Assembly (NCBI GenBank): GCA_938045195.1
Contig: CALINC010000036.1
Span: forward strand, 1-7,818
Length of the DNA: 7,818 nucleotides
Reading direction: 5' to 3'
Origin: an uncultured Treponema sp.
Lineage (GTDB): Bacteria; Spirochaetota; Spirochaetia; Treponematales; Treponemataceae
In this document: positions 1-6,442 of the stretch, piece after piece
Layout: every line of letters begins with the position of its first letter
Numbering within the stretch: the stretch's first letter is position 1
Notes under the pieces: generated by a model
Databases searched by the model: none
The model's input: the letters and a program-made list of their open reading frames with translations, nothing else
Told to the model about the DNA's origin: nothing
Program-made: the position numbers and the translations under genes

Positions 1-54
1 TTAATACCCTTTGTTACGACGCAGAGCGTACGTTGCGCAGCAACAGGGTATTAA
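1..54. repeat. Palindromic element with nested hairpins (REP/MITE-like)
   Basis: Bases 1-10 (ttaataccct) pair perfectly with 45-54 (agggtattaa). The interior holds two further inverted repeats: acgc 19-22 with gcgt 26-29 around an aga loop (extendable through acg 16-18 with cgt 31-33), and gttgc 32-36 with gcaac 40-44 around a gca loop. The whole can fold as an outer stem with a branched interior, in DNA or RNA. It lies about 40 bases past the stop of the 213-residue gene, so it could end up in the 3' end of that transcript. There is no T-run directly after it, so it is not a classic intrinsic terminator. It starts at the first base of the window, so the outer stem may be longer. A dispersed REP-type element is my inference, because only one copy is visible here. 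Confidence 0.6.
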
Positions 55-95
55 ATCCTCCGCACGAATAAAACCTCTTAAAAGTGAAAAAAATT

Positions 96-737
96 TTACT
101 TTCCAAAAAAACTTCTTTGACCTGCCTTTATCCAGCGGCCCGGATTTCGCGTTAAAATCGGTAAGTCCAACTGCGCTGCGATCCATTCGGTAAAAATCTC
201 GTCCTCAAAACCTTCTAACTTTACAAGTAAAGTTTGAATTCCGGGCAGTTCCGTTTTACGGAGCAAGTCTACGGTTTCTTCTGCTAATCTTTCAAATGCC
301 GCAGACGCTGCAGAAACATATTGATTTCCACAAGGAAAATCAACATCGCGGTACACAAAAATCAATCTTCCTTGCGCTTTTTTGATGTAGTAATTTTTAA
401 ACACAAGCGAAAGAGCGGCATTTGCAGCAATTAAATCGCCTATAGTTTTATCTATCGAAAGAGCGTCGGTGTTCGGATAAAGCTCCGAATAAGCGGCTCC
501 GTCGAAAATTATTATTGAAGTATCCGGCGAAATATTTATATTTTTCAATTTTAACGGAAGAGACTGAAGCGAAAAAAGCGAAGAACGGTTCCATTCAATT
601 TCAGTTGTACTGCCTGAATTTTCTTCACCCCTAGGTTCCGCGCTTAAACAAACTTTAATCCCTTTATCGCGCAAAAGCCCCGCAAGGTCAAGAGAAAATT
701 TTAATCTGTTATCCGTAATAAAAATTCCTGAATCCAT
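96..737 (-). CDS. Degenerate short-chain-dehydrogenase-like protein, function unknown
   Basis: Protein of 213 residues that I cannot assign to a named family. Its layout follows an SDR Rossmann fold: a first strand and helix (GIFITDNRLKFSLDLAGLL, residues 4-22), a mid strand SIIIFDGAA (74-82), an Asn-containing helix (AANAALSLVFKN, 104-115), a strand GRLIFVYRD (123-131), and then Tyr140 with VSAASAAFERL, where an SDR has its YxxxK helix. The glycine-rich cofactor loop is absent (TDNRLKFS in place of TGxxxGxG) and the lysine position is Ala144. If the fold is right, the protein is probably not a working NAD(P) oxidoreductase and may be a structural or regulatory partner. No signal peptide or membrane segment is seen. 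The start is the ATG at 737; an in-frame TTG at 764 also exists, and neither has a clear ribosome site. It lies 42 bases after the dehydratase gene, which suggests a link to nucleotide-sugar metabolism, but that is inference. Confidence 0.72.
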   Translation of the reverse strand: MDSGIFITDNRLKFSLDLAGLLRDKGIKVCLSAEPRGEENSGSTTEIEWNRSSLFSLQSLPLKLKNINISPDTSIIIFDGAAYSELYPNTDALSIDKTIGDLIAANAALSLVFKNYYIKKAQGRLIFVYRDVDFPCGNQYVSAASAAFERLAEETVDLLRKTELPGIQTLLVKLEGFEDEIFTEWIAAQLDLPILTRNPGRWIKAGQRSFFGK

Positions 738-743
738 ATATGT

Positions 744-772
744 ATTATAATACTTTTTGTGCAACTATTAAA
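744..772 (-). promoter_or_regulatory. Candidate internal promoter for the 213-aa gene, possibly leaderless
   Basis: A perfect minus-strand -10 hexamer TATAAT lies at 744-749, with a weak -35 (TTTAAT, 767-772) 17 bases upstream. Transcription starting about 7 bases downstream of the -10 would begin at or next to the ATG at 737, giving a leaderless mRNA and accounting for the missing ribosome site. The -10 is embedded in a perfect 12-base palindrome (gtattataatac, 742-753), so it could also be an operator, or simply chance AT-rich sequence. Confidence 0.35.
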
Positions 773-779
773 GAGGTGT

Positions 780-2267
780 TCAACAGGATAGGCATAATGT
801 AGTATCCAAAACAGAATTGATTATTTCTTTCATTTTATCTTTATTGCGGAATAAGTCTTCTTTTCCTGGCATATAAAAACAAAACGGACGTAATTTTTCA
901 AGAATCAAATTCAGATATTCGGTTTTAAAAGATGCAGCATCTTTTAAAAGCATAATTTTTTCATAAGCGGTCTTTTCCAAATGTTCGGTCTTAGACCAAA
1001 GAGGTTCTTCCAAACGCTCGCCCTCACGGATGCCTATTATTTCTATTTTAATATCTTTTTCAGGCTCAAAGCCCATATAGCGGATAAGCTGTTTTGCAGT
1101 TTCATAAATATGTACGGGTTCGCCCATATCAAGTAAATACGACTCCCCGCACTTGCCGACGCCGCCTGCTTGAAGCACAAGAGAACAAGCTTCCGGAATT
1201 GTCATAAAATAGCGCGTCATCTTTTTATCGGTTACCGTTACCGGACCTCCGTGTTTAATTTGCTCTACAAACAAAGGAAAAATAGACCCCCGCGAACCGA
1301 GAACATTCCCGAAACGGACAAACATATAAGCAGAACCGTCTTTCGCTTTTTGTGCAGCTTGTAAAATCGTTTTTTCATTCAGCATTTTTGAAAAACCGTA
1401 AACCGAAACAGGTTCTACAGCTTTGTCGGTCGAAATTAAAACAAAACGTTTTACACCGTATTCCAAACATGCGTCAAGCAAATTTTTTGTACCGAATACA
1501 TTGTTCTCAATCACAGCAACAGGGTTTTCCTCCATAAGCGGTACATGCTTATATGCCGCCGCATGAAAAACAGCATCGCATTTTAGTTGTTTTATAATGT
1601 ATCGCATATATTCGCGATTTTTTAAATCGCCGATAATCGGAACAATAACAGCTCTATCGCCGACACCGCCGGCTTGCAGTAATTTTAATTCTTTATGAAT
1701 TTGATAGATTGAATTTTCACCATGACCGAAAAGATAAAGTCTTTCCGCCCCGCCCGATAAAAGCTGGCGGGCAAGTTCACTTCCGATTGATCCCCCTGCC
1801 CCCGTTATAAGCACGCGCTTTCCGCGTAAATAGGCAAGGCTTTTTTTTAAACTAATTTTAACCGGCGTTCTACTGAGTAAATCCTGCGGGTCTATTTCCC
1901 TTGTCTGTACCAAGTGAGCCGAGCCGTCAATAATTTGTGAGATTGCAGGTAAAATCTTTATTGTCGAAAAGCCAGCCGTTTTTAATATCTCATAAATTTC
2001 GCGTAGGCGTTCCGAGCTTATACTGGGAATTGCAATTAAGGCCTCTGCAGCGGCATCAATTCTAATTAAGCGGACGGCTTCCGCTATTGTCCCCAGAACA
2101 GGAATGCCGTCTATTTTTTCGCCGATTTTTTTAGGGTCATCATCTAAAAAGGCAGCGACCGTGCCGAAAATTCCTTTTGAAGAAATTTCAGCGGCAATAG
2201 CCGTTCCTGCAAAACCTGCCCCAACTATATATATGGAAGGATTTTGTTTAATCGGAATATTTTTCAT
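780..2267 (-). CDS. CapD/FlaA1-family nucleotide-sugar 4,6-dehydratase, soluble form
   Basis: Protein of 495 residues in the extended-SDR family that converts UDP-GlcNAc or similar nucleotide sugars to 4-keto-6-deoxy sugars for surface glycans. An N-terminal Rossmann/CoA-binding-like domain (GAGFAG, 16-21; FLDDDPKKIG, 40-49) is followed by the catalytic domain: TGAGGSIGSEL (155-165), HAAAYKHVPLMEENP (235-249), STDKAVEPVSVYGFSK (279-294) and RFGNVLGSRGS (318-328). Asp281, Lys282, Tyr290 and Lys294 fit the active-site spacing of this family. Large relatives such as PglF and WbpM usually carry Met where this protein has Tyr290, while the short FlaA1/PseB type carries Tyr. The four transmembrane helices of typical 600-650 residue homologues are missing, so it should be cytosolic. 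The start ATG overlaps the end of the upstream antiterminator gene by 20 bases, with GGGAGA at 2277-2282, nine bases before it; this implies translational coupling. Substrate and exact product (UDP-GlcNAc, or UDP-QuiNAc or FucNAc routes) cannot be told from sequence. Confidence 0.9.
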   Translation of the reverse strand: MKNIPIKQNPSIYIVGAGFAGTAIAAEISSKGIFGTVAAFLDDDPKKIGEKIDGIPVLGTIAEAVRLIRIDAAAEALIAIPSISSERLREIYEILKTAGFSTIKILPAISQIIDGSAHLVQTREIDPQDLLSRTPVKISLKKSLAYLRGKRVLITGAGGSIGSELARQLLSGGAERLYLFGHGENSIYQIHKELKLLQAGGVGDRAVIVPIIGDLKNREYMRYIIKQLKCDAVFHAAAYKHVPLMEENPVAVIENNVFGTKNLLDACLEYGVKRFVLISTDKAVEPVSVYGFSKMLNEKTILQAAQKAKDGSAYMFVRFGNVLGSRGSIFPLFVEQIKHGGPVTVTDKKMTRYFMTIPEACSLVLQAGGVGKCGESYLLDMGEPVHIYETAKQLIRYMGFEPEKDIKIEIIGIREGERLEEPLWSKTEHLEKTAYEKIMLLKDAASFKTEYLNLILEKLRPFCFYMPGKEDLFRNKDKMKEIINSVLDTTLCLSC

Positions 2268-2808
2268 GCTTTATTCTCTCCCCCTTTTTCCCTGTTGGGT
2301 CCAACATTGTAAAGCCTAAATCTATGCGGAAAGAATCTTGATACATATCCAAACACACAGTAGCGCGTCCCTTTCGTTTGTTAACTTTTGTAATATATCC
2401 CTCAAGACCTTTTAAAGGTCCTTCCACAATTACAATGCGATCATTTTCGTCAAATGTTGCTACTGAAAAATCTGCTACATTGCCGAAAGATATGAAATGT
2501 TTTAGAATATCCAAGTCTCTGCCTTGCAAATACCTAGGTTCTTCATTGCTCGGTAAAAACCTGTAAAAATTATGTAATTTTTTCATCGAGGTATACAAAT
2601 CATTACTAAATTCTTCGGTTGCAATAAAAACATATCCGGGAAATACGGGTGATTGTTTTTTAGTAAAAACACCGCCTTTACGGATATTTAAAACTCTTTG
2701 CGGAAAAATTATTGAATATTTTTTTTGAAGCTGTTTATTATTTTGTTCATCCTCATTTACAAAAGAGAGTTCTTTGCCCGTACGAACTTGCACCACATAA
2801 TAATTCAT
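2248..2808 (-). CDS. NusG-paralogue transcription antiterminator (RfaH/LoaP/UpxY type)
   Basis: Protein of 186 residues with an N-terminal NGN domain (YYVVQVRTGKE at 3-13; PVFPGYVFI at 54-62) and a C-terminal KOW domain (DRIVIVEGPLKGLEGYITKVN at about 123-143). NusG-family proteins bind RNA polymerase and alter pausing and termination. Paralogues placed inside polysaccharide operons (RfaH, UpxY, LoaP) act on specific long operons. Location beside a CapD-type enzyme favours that specialised role over general NusG, but it is inferred. An in-frame TTG at 2838 would add ten residues and overlap gatB, but it lacks a ribosome site. I chose the ATG at 2808, with AAAAGG at 2812-2817 only three bases upstream, which is a tight spacing. 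It starts 13 bases after the gatB stop and overlaps the next gene by 20 bases. Whether it regulates its own operon or a distant one cannot be seen, and no known recognition element was found in the window. Confidence 0.88.
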   Translation of the reverse strand: MNYYVVQVRTGKELSFVNEDEQNNKQLQKKYSIIFPQRVLNIRKGGVFTKKQSPVFPGYVFIATEEFSNDLYTSMKKLHNFYRFLPSNEEPRYLQGRDLDILKHFISFGNVADFSVATFDENDRIVIVEGPLKGLEGYITKVNKRKGRATVCLDMYQDSFRIDLGFTMLDPTGKKGERIKHEKYSD

Positions 2809-2821
2809 CTGCCTTTTACTA

Positions 2822-4309
2822 TTACCTATTTTCGACAAGGCGTTTATTTACAAACTCAGCAGCTTGCTTGGGGTTTGCTTTTCCGCTTGATTTTTTCATA
2901 ACCTGTCCCATAAGCCATCCGGCAACATTTGTTTTTCCGTTTTTAAAATCTTCAACGGCGGCGGCATTCTCTGCAAAAACTTCATCGACTATTTTCTCAA
3001 TAAAAGAAGAATCGCTGACTTGTTCCATTCCTTTTTCAAAAATAATTGCCAAAGGCTTTTTTCCCGTTTCCGTCATCTCGGCAAAAACTTCCTTTGCCTG
3101 CTTGCCGGTAATTTTTCCCTCCTCAACGGCATTGACCAATTCGGCAAGCTCGGAAGGGCTAAATTTTAAATTTTCAAGATGAATATTTTTTCCGTTTAAA
3201 ACGGCAAGTACTTCCGCAAGAACCCAATTTGCAGCTTTTTTCGGGTCTTTCGATTTGCGGGCAGCTTCTTCAAACCATTCCGAAAGTTCCCGTTCTGCAG
3301 TAAGCGTTTGCACATCAAATTCTGAAAGTCCATATTCCTTTTTAAAACGAAGCCTTTTTGCTTCGGGCAATTCGCCGACTGAAGCACAAACGGTTTTTAT
3401 AAATTCATCGGTTAAATCGAGAGCTTTTAAGTCGGGTTCGGGCATAAAGCGGTAATCTTCTGAAATCGTTTTTGTCCGCTGAATTACGGTTTTGCCCGAC
3501 GGCTCATCCCACCCCATAGTCCGCTTAAAACCGGTTTTAAATTCAATACGTTCGGGAGAATTATATTCGGCTAATTGCCGCGCCGCTTCATAGGAGCAAG
3601 CCTCTTTTATTGCTTTAAACGAATTCATATTTTTAATTTCCGAAATAGGAGTTCTGAATTCCTTTCCGTTATCGATAATTTTTAAGTTGACATTAGCGTC
3701 GCAGCGCAGAGCACCTTCTTCCATATTGCCGTCGGTTACACCGATAAATTTTAGAATTTCCCGAATAGTCTGCATATAGCGGGCAGCTTCTTCAGGAGCG
3801 GACATATCCGGTTTTGAAACAATTTCGATTAAAGGAACACCTGAACGATTATAGTCGATATAACTGTGGCTGCCCTCAATATGTAAACTTTTTCCAACAT
3901 CTTCTTCCAAGTGAATTCTTTCAATCCTCACTTTTTTAAAATAAGCTTCGTCATTTTGTCCGGCAAGGTTTACTTCAACACAGCCGTCTTCGCATAAAGG
4001 CACATAAAATTGAGTTATCTGATATCCTTTTGTAAGATCGGGATAAAAATAATGTTTACGGTCAAATTTAGAAAAGTTGTTTATTTTACAACCAAGCGCA
4101 TGACCTGCCTTAATACCGAATTCTACATACTCCTTACTCACAACCGGCAAGCCTCCCGGAAGCCCCAAACAGCAGGGGCAGACTCGCGTATTGGGAATAC
4201 CGCCATAGCGGTTTTCGCATGAACAAAAGGCTTTAGTTTTAGTTAAAAGCTGACAATGAATTTCGCAGCCGATAATAATTTCATATTCAAGGTTTCCCGA
4301 TTTAATCAT
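2822..4309 (-). CDS. gatB: Aspartyl/glutamyl-tRNA amidotransferase subunit B
   Basis: Subunit B of the GatCAB complex, which binds misacylated Glu-tRNA(Gln) or Asp-tRNA(Asn), activates the side chain and amidates it with ammonia supplied by GatA. The 495-residue protein is full length for the family. It shows the N-terminal EIIIGCEIHCQLLTKTKAF (10-28), the zinc cysteines C29, C31, C44 and C47, KFDRKHYFYPDLTKGYQITQ (81-100), the HLEED element (133-137), DYNRSGVPLIEIVSKPD (152-168) and DYRFMPEPDL (285-294), and it ends with the tRNA-binding YqeY-like helical domain (GKANPKQAAEFVNKRL). A longer reading from 4384 exists, but GGAGG at 4315-4319 places the start at 4309, matching homologue N-termini. 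Extra cysteines (C15, C19, C46) occur in otherwise conserved positions. gatA and gatC are not in the window, so the complex is encoded at more than one place. It heads the run of genes that leads into the antiterminator and dehydratase. Confidence 0.97.
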   Translation of the reverse strand: MIKSGNLEYEIIIGCEIHCQLLTKTKAFCSCENRYGGIPNTRVCPCCLGLPGGLPVVSKEYVEFGIKAGHALGCKINNFSKFDRKHYFYPDLTKGYQITQFYVPLCEDGCVEVNLAGQNDEAYFKKVRIERIHLEEDVGKSLHIEGSHSYIDYNRSGVPLIEIVSKPDMSAPEEAARYMQTIREILKFIGVTDGNMEEGALRCDANVNLKIIDNGKEFRTPISEIKNMNSFKAIKEACSYEAARQLAEYNSPERIEFKTGFKRTMGWDEPSGKTVIQRTKTISEDYRFMPEPDLKALDLTDEFIKTVCASVGELPEAKRLRFKKEYGLSEFDVQTLTAERELSEWFEEAARKSKDPKKAANWVLAEVLAVLNGKNIHLENLKFSPSELAELVNAVEEGKITGKQAKEVFAEMTETGKKPLAIIFEKGMEQVSDSSFIEKIVDEVFAENAAAVEDFKNGKTNVAGWLMGQVMKKSSGKANPKQAAEFVNKRLVENR

Positions 4310-4337
4310 TTTTCCCTCCGGAAAATATCTCTTCGGA

Positions 4338-4366
4338 ATAATAGCATAAACGCTGAAAATTTGGAA
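4338..4366 (-). promoter_or_regulatory. Candidate gatB promoter (extended -10)
   Basis: The minus strand has TATTAT at 4338-4343 preceded by TGC (4344-4346), an extended -10 arrangement, with TTCCAA at 4361-4366 as a weak -35 at 17-base spacing. Transcription would begin near 4331, leaving a leader of about 20 bases that carries the GGAGG ribosome site. It could drive gatB, the antiterminator and the dehydratase together. Confidence 0.5.
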
Positions 4367-4376
4367 GAGGGCGCAT

Positions 4377-4436
4377 TTCCTCACGTTAAATCTAACCGAA
4401 AAAAAAAGCTGTTCATCACGTAAAAATCTAACCTAA
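4377..4436. repeat. Two near-identical direct repeats upstream of gatB
   Basis: Bases 4377-4400 and 4412-4436 match as ttc-N-tcacgt, then a short variable A/T step, then aaatctaacc-N-aa. They differ by one indel and about three substitutions, with a 35-base period. They lie directly upstream of the candidate gatB -35, at about -46 to -105 from the predicted start, where activator sites often sit. They could instead be a local duplication in decayed DNA. Confidence 0.6.
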
Positions 4437-4447
4437 GTATAATACGC

Positions 4448-4800
4448 CTAATGGGGATAAAGGCGATTTACACCGCCGTCAACTGCGGTATAAGTACCGC
4501 AAGACAGTATATTTACACTGTTATCCTGTGCTTAAAAAAACTTTTGTACTCAATAACATCAACCGCTAACGGATATATTACACCAGATAAAGCCGAGTCT
4601 TGAGATAAAGCTTGAATTAAGTACTTTTATATACCGGCGCATACATCATCGGTATATGCACTAAACATATAATCGGTTACGATGACTTTGGTTTTATCTG
4701 ACGATAAATTGTTTAAAGCAAGCTCATTACTTACCACCTGCGGAGTTATATAGCGTAGCACGGCACAACCTGTAATAATCAACAACTTTGGCGTAGTTTT
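4448..4800 (-). pseudogene. Decayed gene of unknown family (possible lipoprotein remnant)
   Basis: This occupies most of the 515-base stretch without an intact gene between the ABC operon and gatB. One minus-strand frame runs from 4800 (KTTPKLLIITGCAVLRYITP and on to VSNELALNNL, VIVTDYMFSAYTDDVCAGI) to a TAA at 4627-4629, then continues in the same frame (KYLIQALSQDSALSGVIYP, AVDVIEYKSFF). Near the T-run around 4534-4541 the protein-like reading moves to another frame (AQDNSVNILSCGTYTAVDGG, ending YPH at a TAG, 4448-4450), as expected after a single-base deletion. LIITGC resembles a lipobox, but the hydrophobic stretch before it is short. VIVTDY followed later by a GTYTAVDG stretch loosely recalls CsgG/FlgO-like lipoproteins, which is a weak guess. 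The C-terminus is missing. The rest of the gap (4801-4899) holds only frame-broken sequence (for instance an ATG at 4847) and no convincing terminator for the ABC operon. Confidence 0.6.
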
Positions 4801-4899
4801 TTACGCTTGGACGAGTTTAAACGCACTCTCGCATTTTTTGTACGCATAATGAATAAATTCTAACTTATGAGAGCCTCTAAAAACATAGGCAGAAGATTT

Positions 4900-5679
4900 T
4901 TAGCTGCCCATTTCAATATTATGTTTTACTTTTAAATTAAAGAGTAAAAATAAAATTGAAAATAAAATTATAAACCATAAACCTTGTGCCTGTAACTCCG
5001 AAAAACTTATCTTTTCTAAAAAGCATCGAGCAGGCGTATCAAAAACATAGGGAATGGGAGTATATTTTACCGTATGTTTTAAACTGCCATACAGATATTC
5101 TACAGGAAAAAATTTTCCTCCTAAAATAAGTAAAACAGAATACATGCAGTCTCTAAATCTGGTAATATCCGTAAACCAAACCGTAAAGCAGCCGATAATT
5201 GCTTGAATAAAAAATAAAATAGAAAAACCTAGGATTGAAGCAAATAAACCTATTAAAATCGAAGACAAACTAAAAGAATTTAATAAAAATATTTTAACGG
5301 CTGCAATAAAAATTATATTTATAATTAAGCGGATAAAAAACAAACCGAAAGCCTCCATATAAATTCTAAAAATATAATTTACAGGCTGTATCAAAAGAGG
5401 GATTATTGATCCTGAGTTTATATTTTCCATCAAATTATATGCAATATACATTGCAGAAGAAACGGAATAAAAAATTATATTTACCGTTATATAGTAACCG
5501 GTTATATACTTAAAGTTTACAGTCTTAGAATTAAAAAAAATATTTTTAAAAAGAAGTAAAAAAATAATTGAACTTATGAAGATTGAAAAAAAAGATAATA
5601 TAAAATCTATTTTAAATTGATTTTCTTCCTTAATTTTTGCAATCGAAAACATTAAATATTTTTTAAACGGCAGATTCAT
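4900..5679 (-). CDS. ABC-2 type permease, second of pair
   Basis: Hydrophobic protein of 259 residues with about six predicted membrane helices and a basic N-terminus. SGSIIPLLIQPVNYIFRIYMEAFG matches the Gx(I/L)xxLLxxPVN signature of the ABC2_membrane_6 group, and GGKFFPVEYLYG with the following PIPYVFDTPAR matches its conserved late loop. The group is usually encoded as a pair of dissimilar permeases plus a COG4586-type ATPase, and together they form one exporter in the inner membrane. The substrate is unknown. It begins inside the end of the preceding permease gene (17-base overlap), with AAGGA at 5690-5694, ten bases before the ATG. It is the last gene of the operon, and no clear hairpin terminator follows. 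Composition is extremely AT-rich: the 60 bases from 5281 contain only 10 G or C. Confidence 0.88.
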   Translation of the reverse strand: MNLPFKKYLMFSIAKIKEENQFKIDFILSFFSIFISSIIFLLLFKNIFFNSKTVNFKYITGYYITVNIIFYSVSSAMYIAYNLMENINSGSIIPLLIQPVNYIFRIYMEAFGLFFIRLIINIIFIAAVKIFLLNSFSLSSILIGLFASILGFSILFFIQAIIGCFTVWFTDITRFRDCMYSVLLILGGKFFPVEYLYGSLKHTVKYTPIPYVFDTPARCFLEKISFSELQAQGLWFIILFSILFLLFNLKVKHNIEMGS

Positions 5680-6442
5680 ATAGGCTTAATCCTTTTTTTA
5701 ATGCGGCATTACAAAGAATATAAGATAGAAAAAACTGTATGCCTAAAACTATTATCCAAATAAATAGTTGAAAATAATTCTTTCCGCCGGAAAAAGAATA
5801 TAACCGTGCAGGCACTGTAGCAGTAAACATAACCGGAATTACATAGATAAAAATTTTTTGCAGTACCGCAGGAAAAAAATTAAGAGGGTATTTTTTTATT
5901 TCTAAAAAAGAAAAACTTAACTCAAGCAATTCATATACCTTCCCTATTTTGAAACTTAAAAAAGAAACGGTTAGACGAATGTTTTCTATAGCAACGGTTG
6001 CGGCTGTACAAATTATAAGAGCCGGTATGAGAACTCTTAGAGCTTGCAATTTTATCAAGCCGTATATAACAAATCCTAAGCCCAACAAAAATCTGAATGA
6101 AATTCTAAAAAAGTTAGCCCGTTCCAATAAAATATATAGGATAGGATTTATGGGTTTTACCAAACATAAATCCAAACTTCCGTTTAAAATATAATATTCA
6201 ATAAAATATGTTCCGATAAAGAATGCGGAAATTGCCGTGCATATAAAACTAAATCCCATAAATACGGTCAAACTATTGTAGTTCCAACTTGCAGCCTTTA
6301 ACCCCAAAGCAAAAAGAGAATTCCAAAAAATCCATATTCCGGCAAGATCGAAGATATCATCAAGTATAATAAAAAAACAGTTTGCGGGATAGGCAAAATT
6401 CTTTTTTAAGGAAATTAAAAAAAATCTATTTATAATATTCAT
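5663..6442 (-). CDS. ABC-2 type permease, first of pair
   Basis: Protein of 259 residues with about six predicted membrane helices. NGSLDLCLVKPINPILYILLE corresponds to the GxLDxxLxxPxNP motif of the ABC2_membrane_6 (COG3694/COG4587) permeases, and the stretch KKYPLNFFPAVLQKIFIYVI, continuing PVMFTATVPARLY, to their conserved yPl-P-FviPv-f-PA region. It presumably heterodimerises with the next permease and is driven by the ATPase encoded just upstream. The ATG lies 17 bases inside the ATPase gene, with GAGGA at 6451-6455 eight bases upstream, so the three products are probably made in coupled fashion. The equal length of the two permeases and their shared family suggest an old duplication. 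The export substrate cannot be inferred from the neighbours. Confidence 0.88.
   Translation of the reverse strand: MNIINRFFLISLKKNFAYPANCFFIILDDIFDLAGIWIFWNSLFALGLKAASWNYNSLTVFMGFSFICTAISAFFIGTYFIEYYILNGSLDLCLVKPINPILYILLERANFFRISFRFLLGLGFVIYGLIKLQALRVLIPALIICTAATVAIENIRLTVSFLSFKIGKVYELLELSFSFLEIKKYPLNFFPAVLQKIFIYVIPVMFTATVPARLYSFSGGKNYFQLFIWIIVLGIQFFLSYILCNAALKKGLSLYESAV

Noticed and set aside
1..54. Integron attC site (treponemes are known to carry integrons)
   Set aside because: The core-site signatures RYYYAAC and GTTRRRY are not found at suitable ends on either strand, so a generic palindromic element fits better.
81..102. Hairpin (aaagt with acttt, extended by A-T pairs) as terminator of the 213-residue gene
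   Set aside because: The stem is almost all A-T, overlaps the stop codon and has no GC-rich stem followed by a T-run.
1..186. Small open frame on the minus strand of 61 residues
   Set aside because: It overlaps the end of the 213-residue gene in another frame and reads through the palindrome; no ribosome site or recognisable sequence.
2712..3182. Plus-strand open frame of 156 residues
   Set aside because: It lies antisense to gatB and the antiterminator; its length is explained by their codon bias and it shows no family resemblance.
4310..4384. 25-residue N-terminal extension of GatB
   Set aside because: The GGAGG at 4315-4319 and family N-termini place the start at 4309, and the extension contains the predicted -10.
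4791..4806. gcgta/tacgc hairpin as terminator of the ABC operon
   Set aside because: Only a five-base stem, more than 90 bases past the stop codon and without a T-run after it on the minus strand.
5949..6194. Plus-strand open frame of 81 residues
   Set aside because: Antisense to the first permease, with no ribosome site and no family resemblance.
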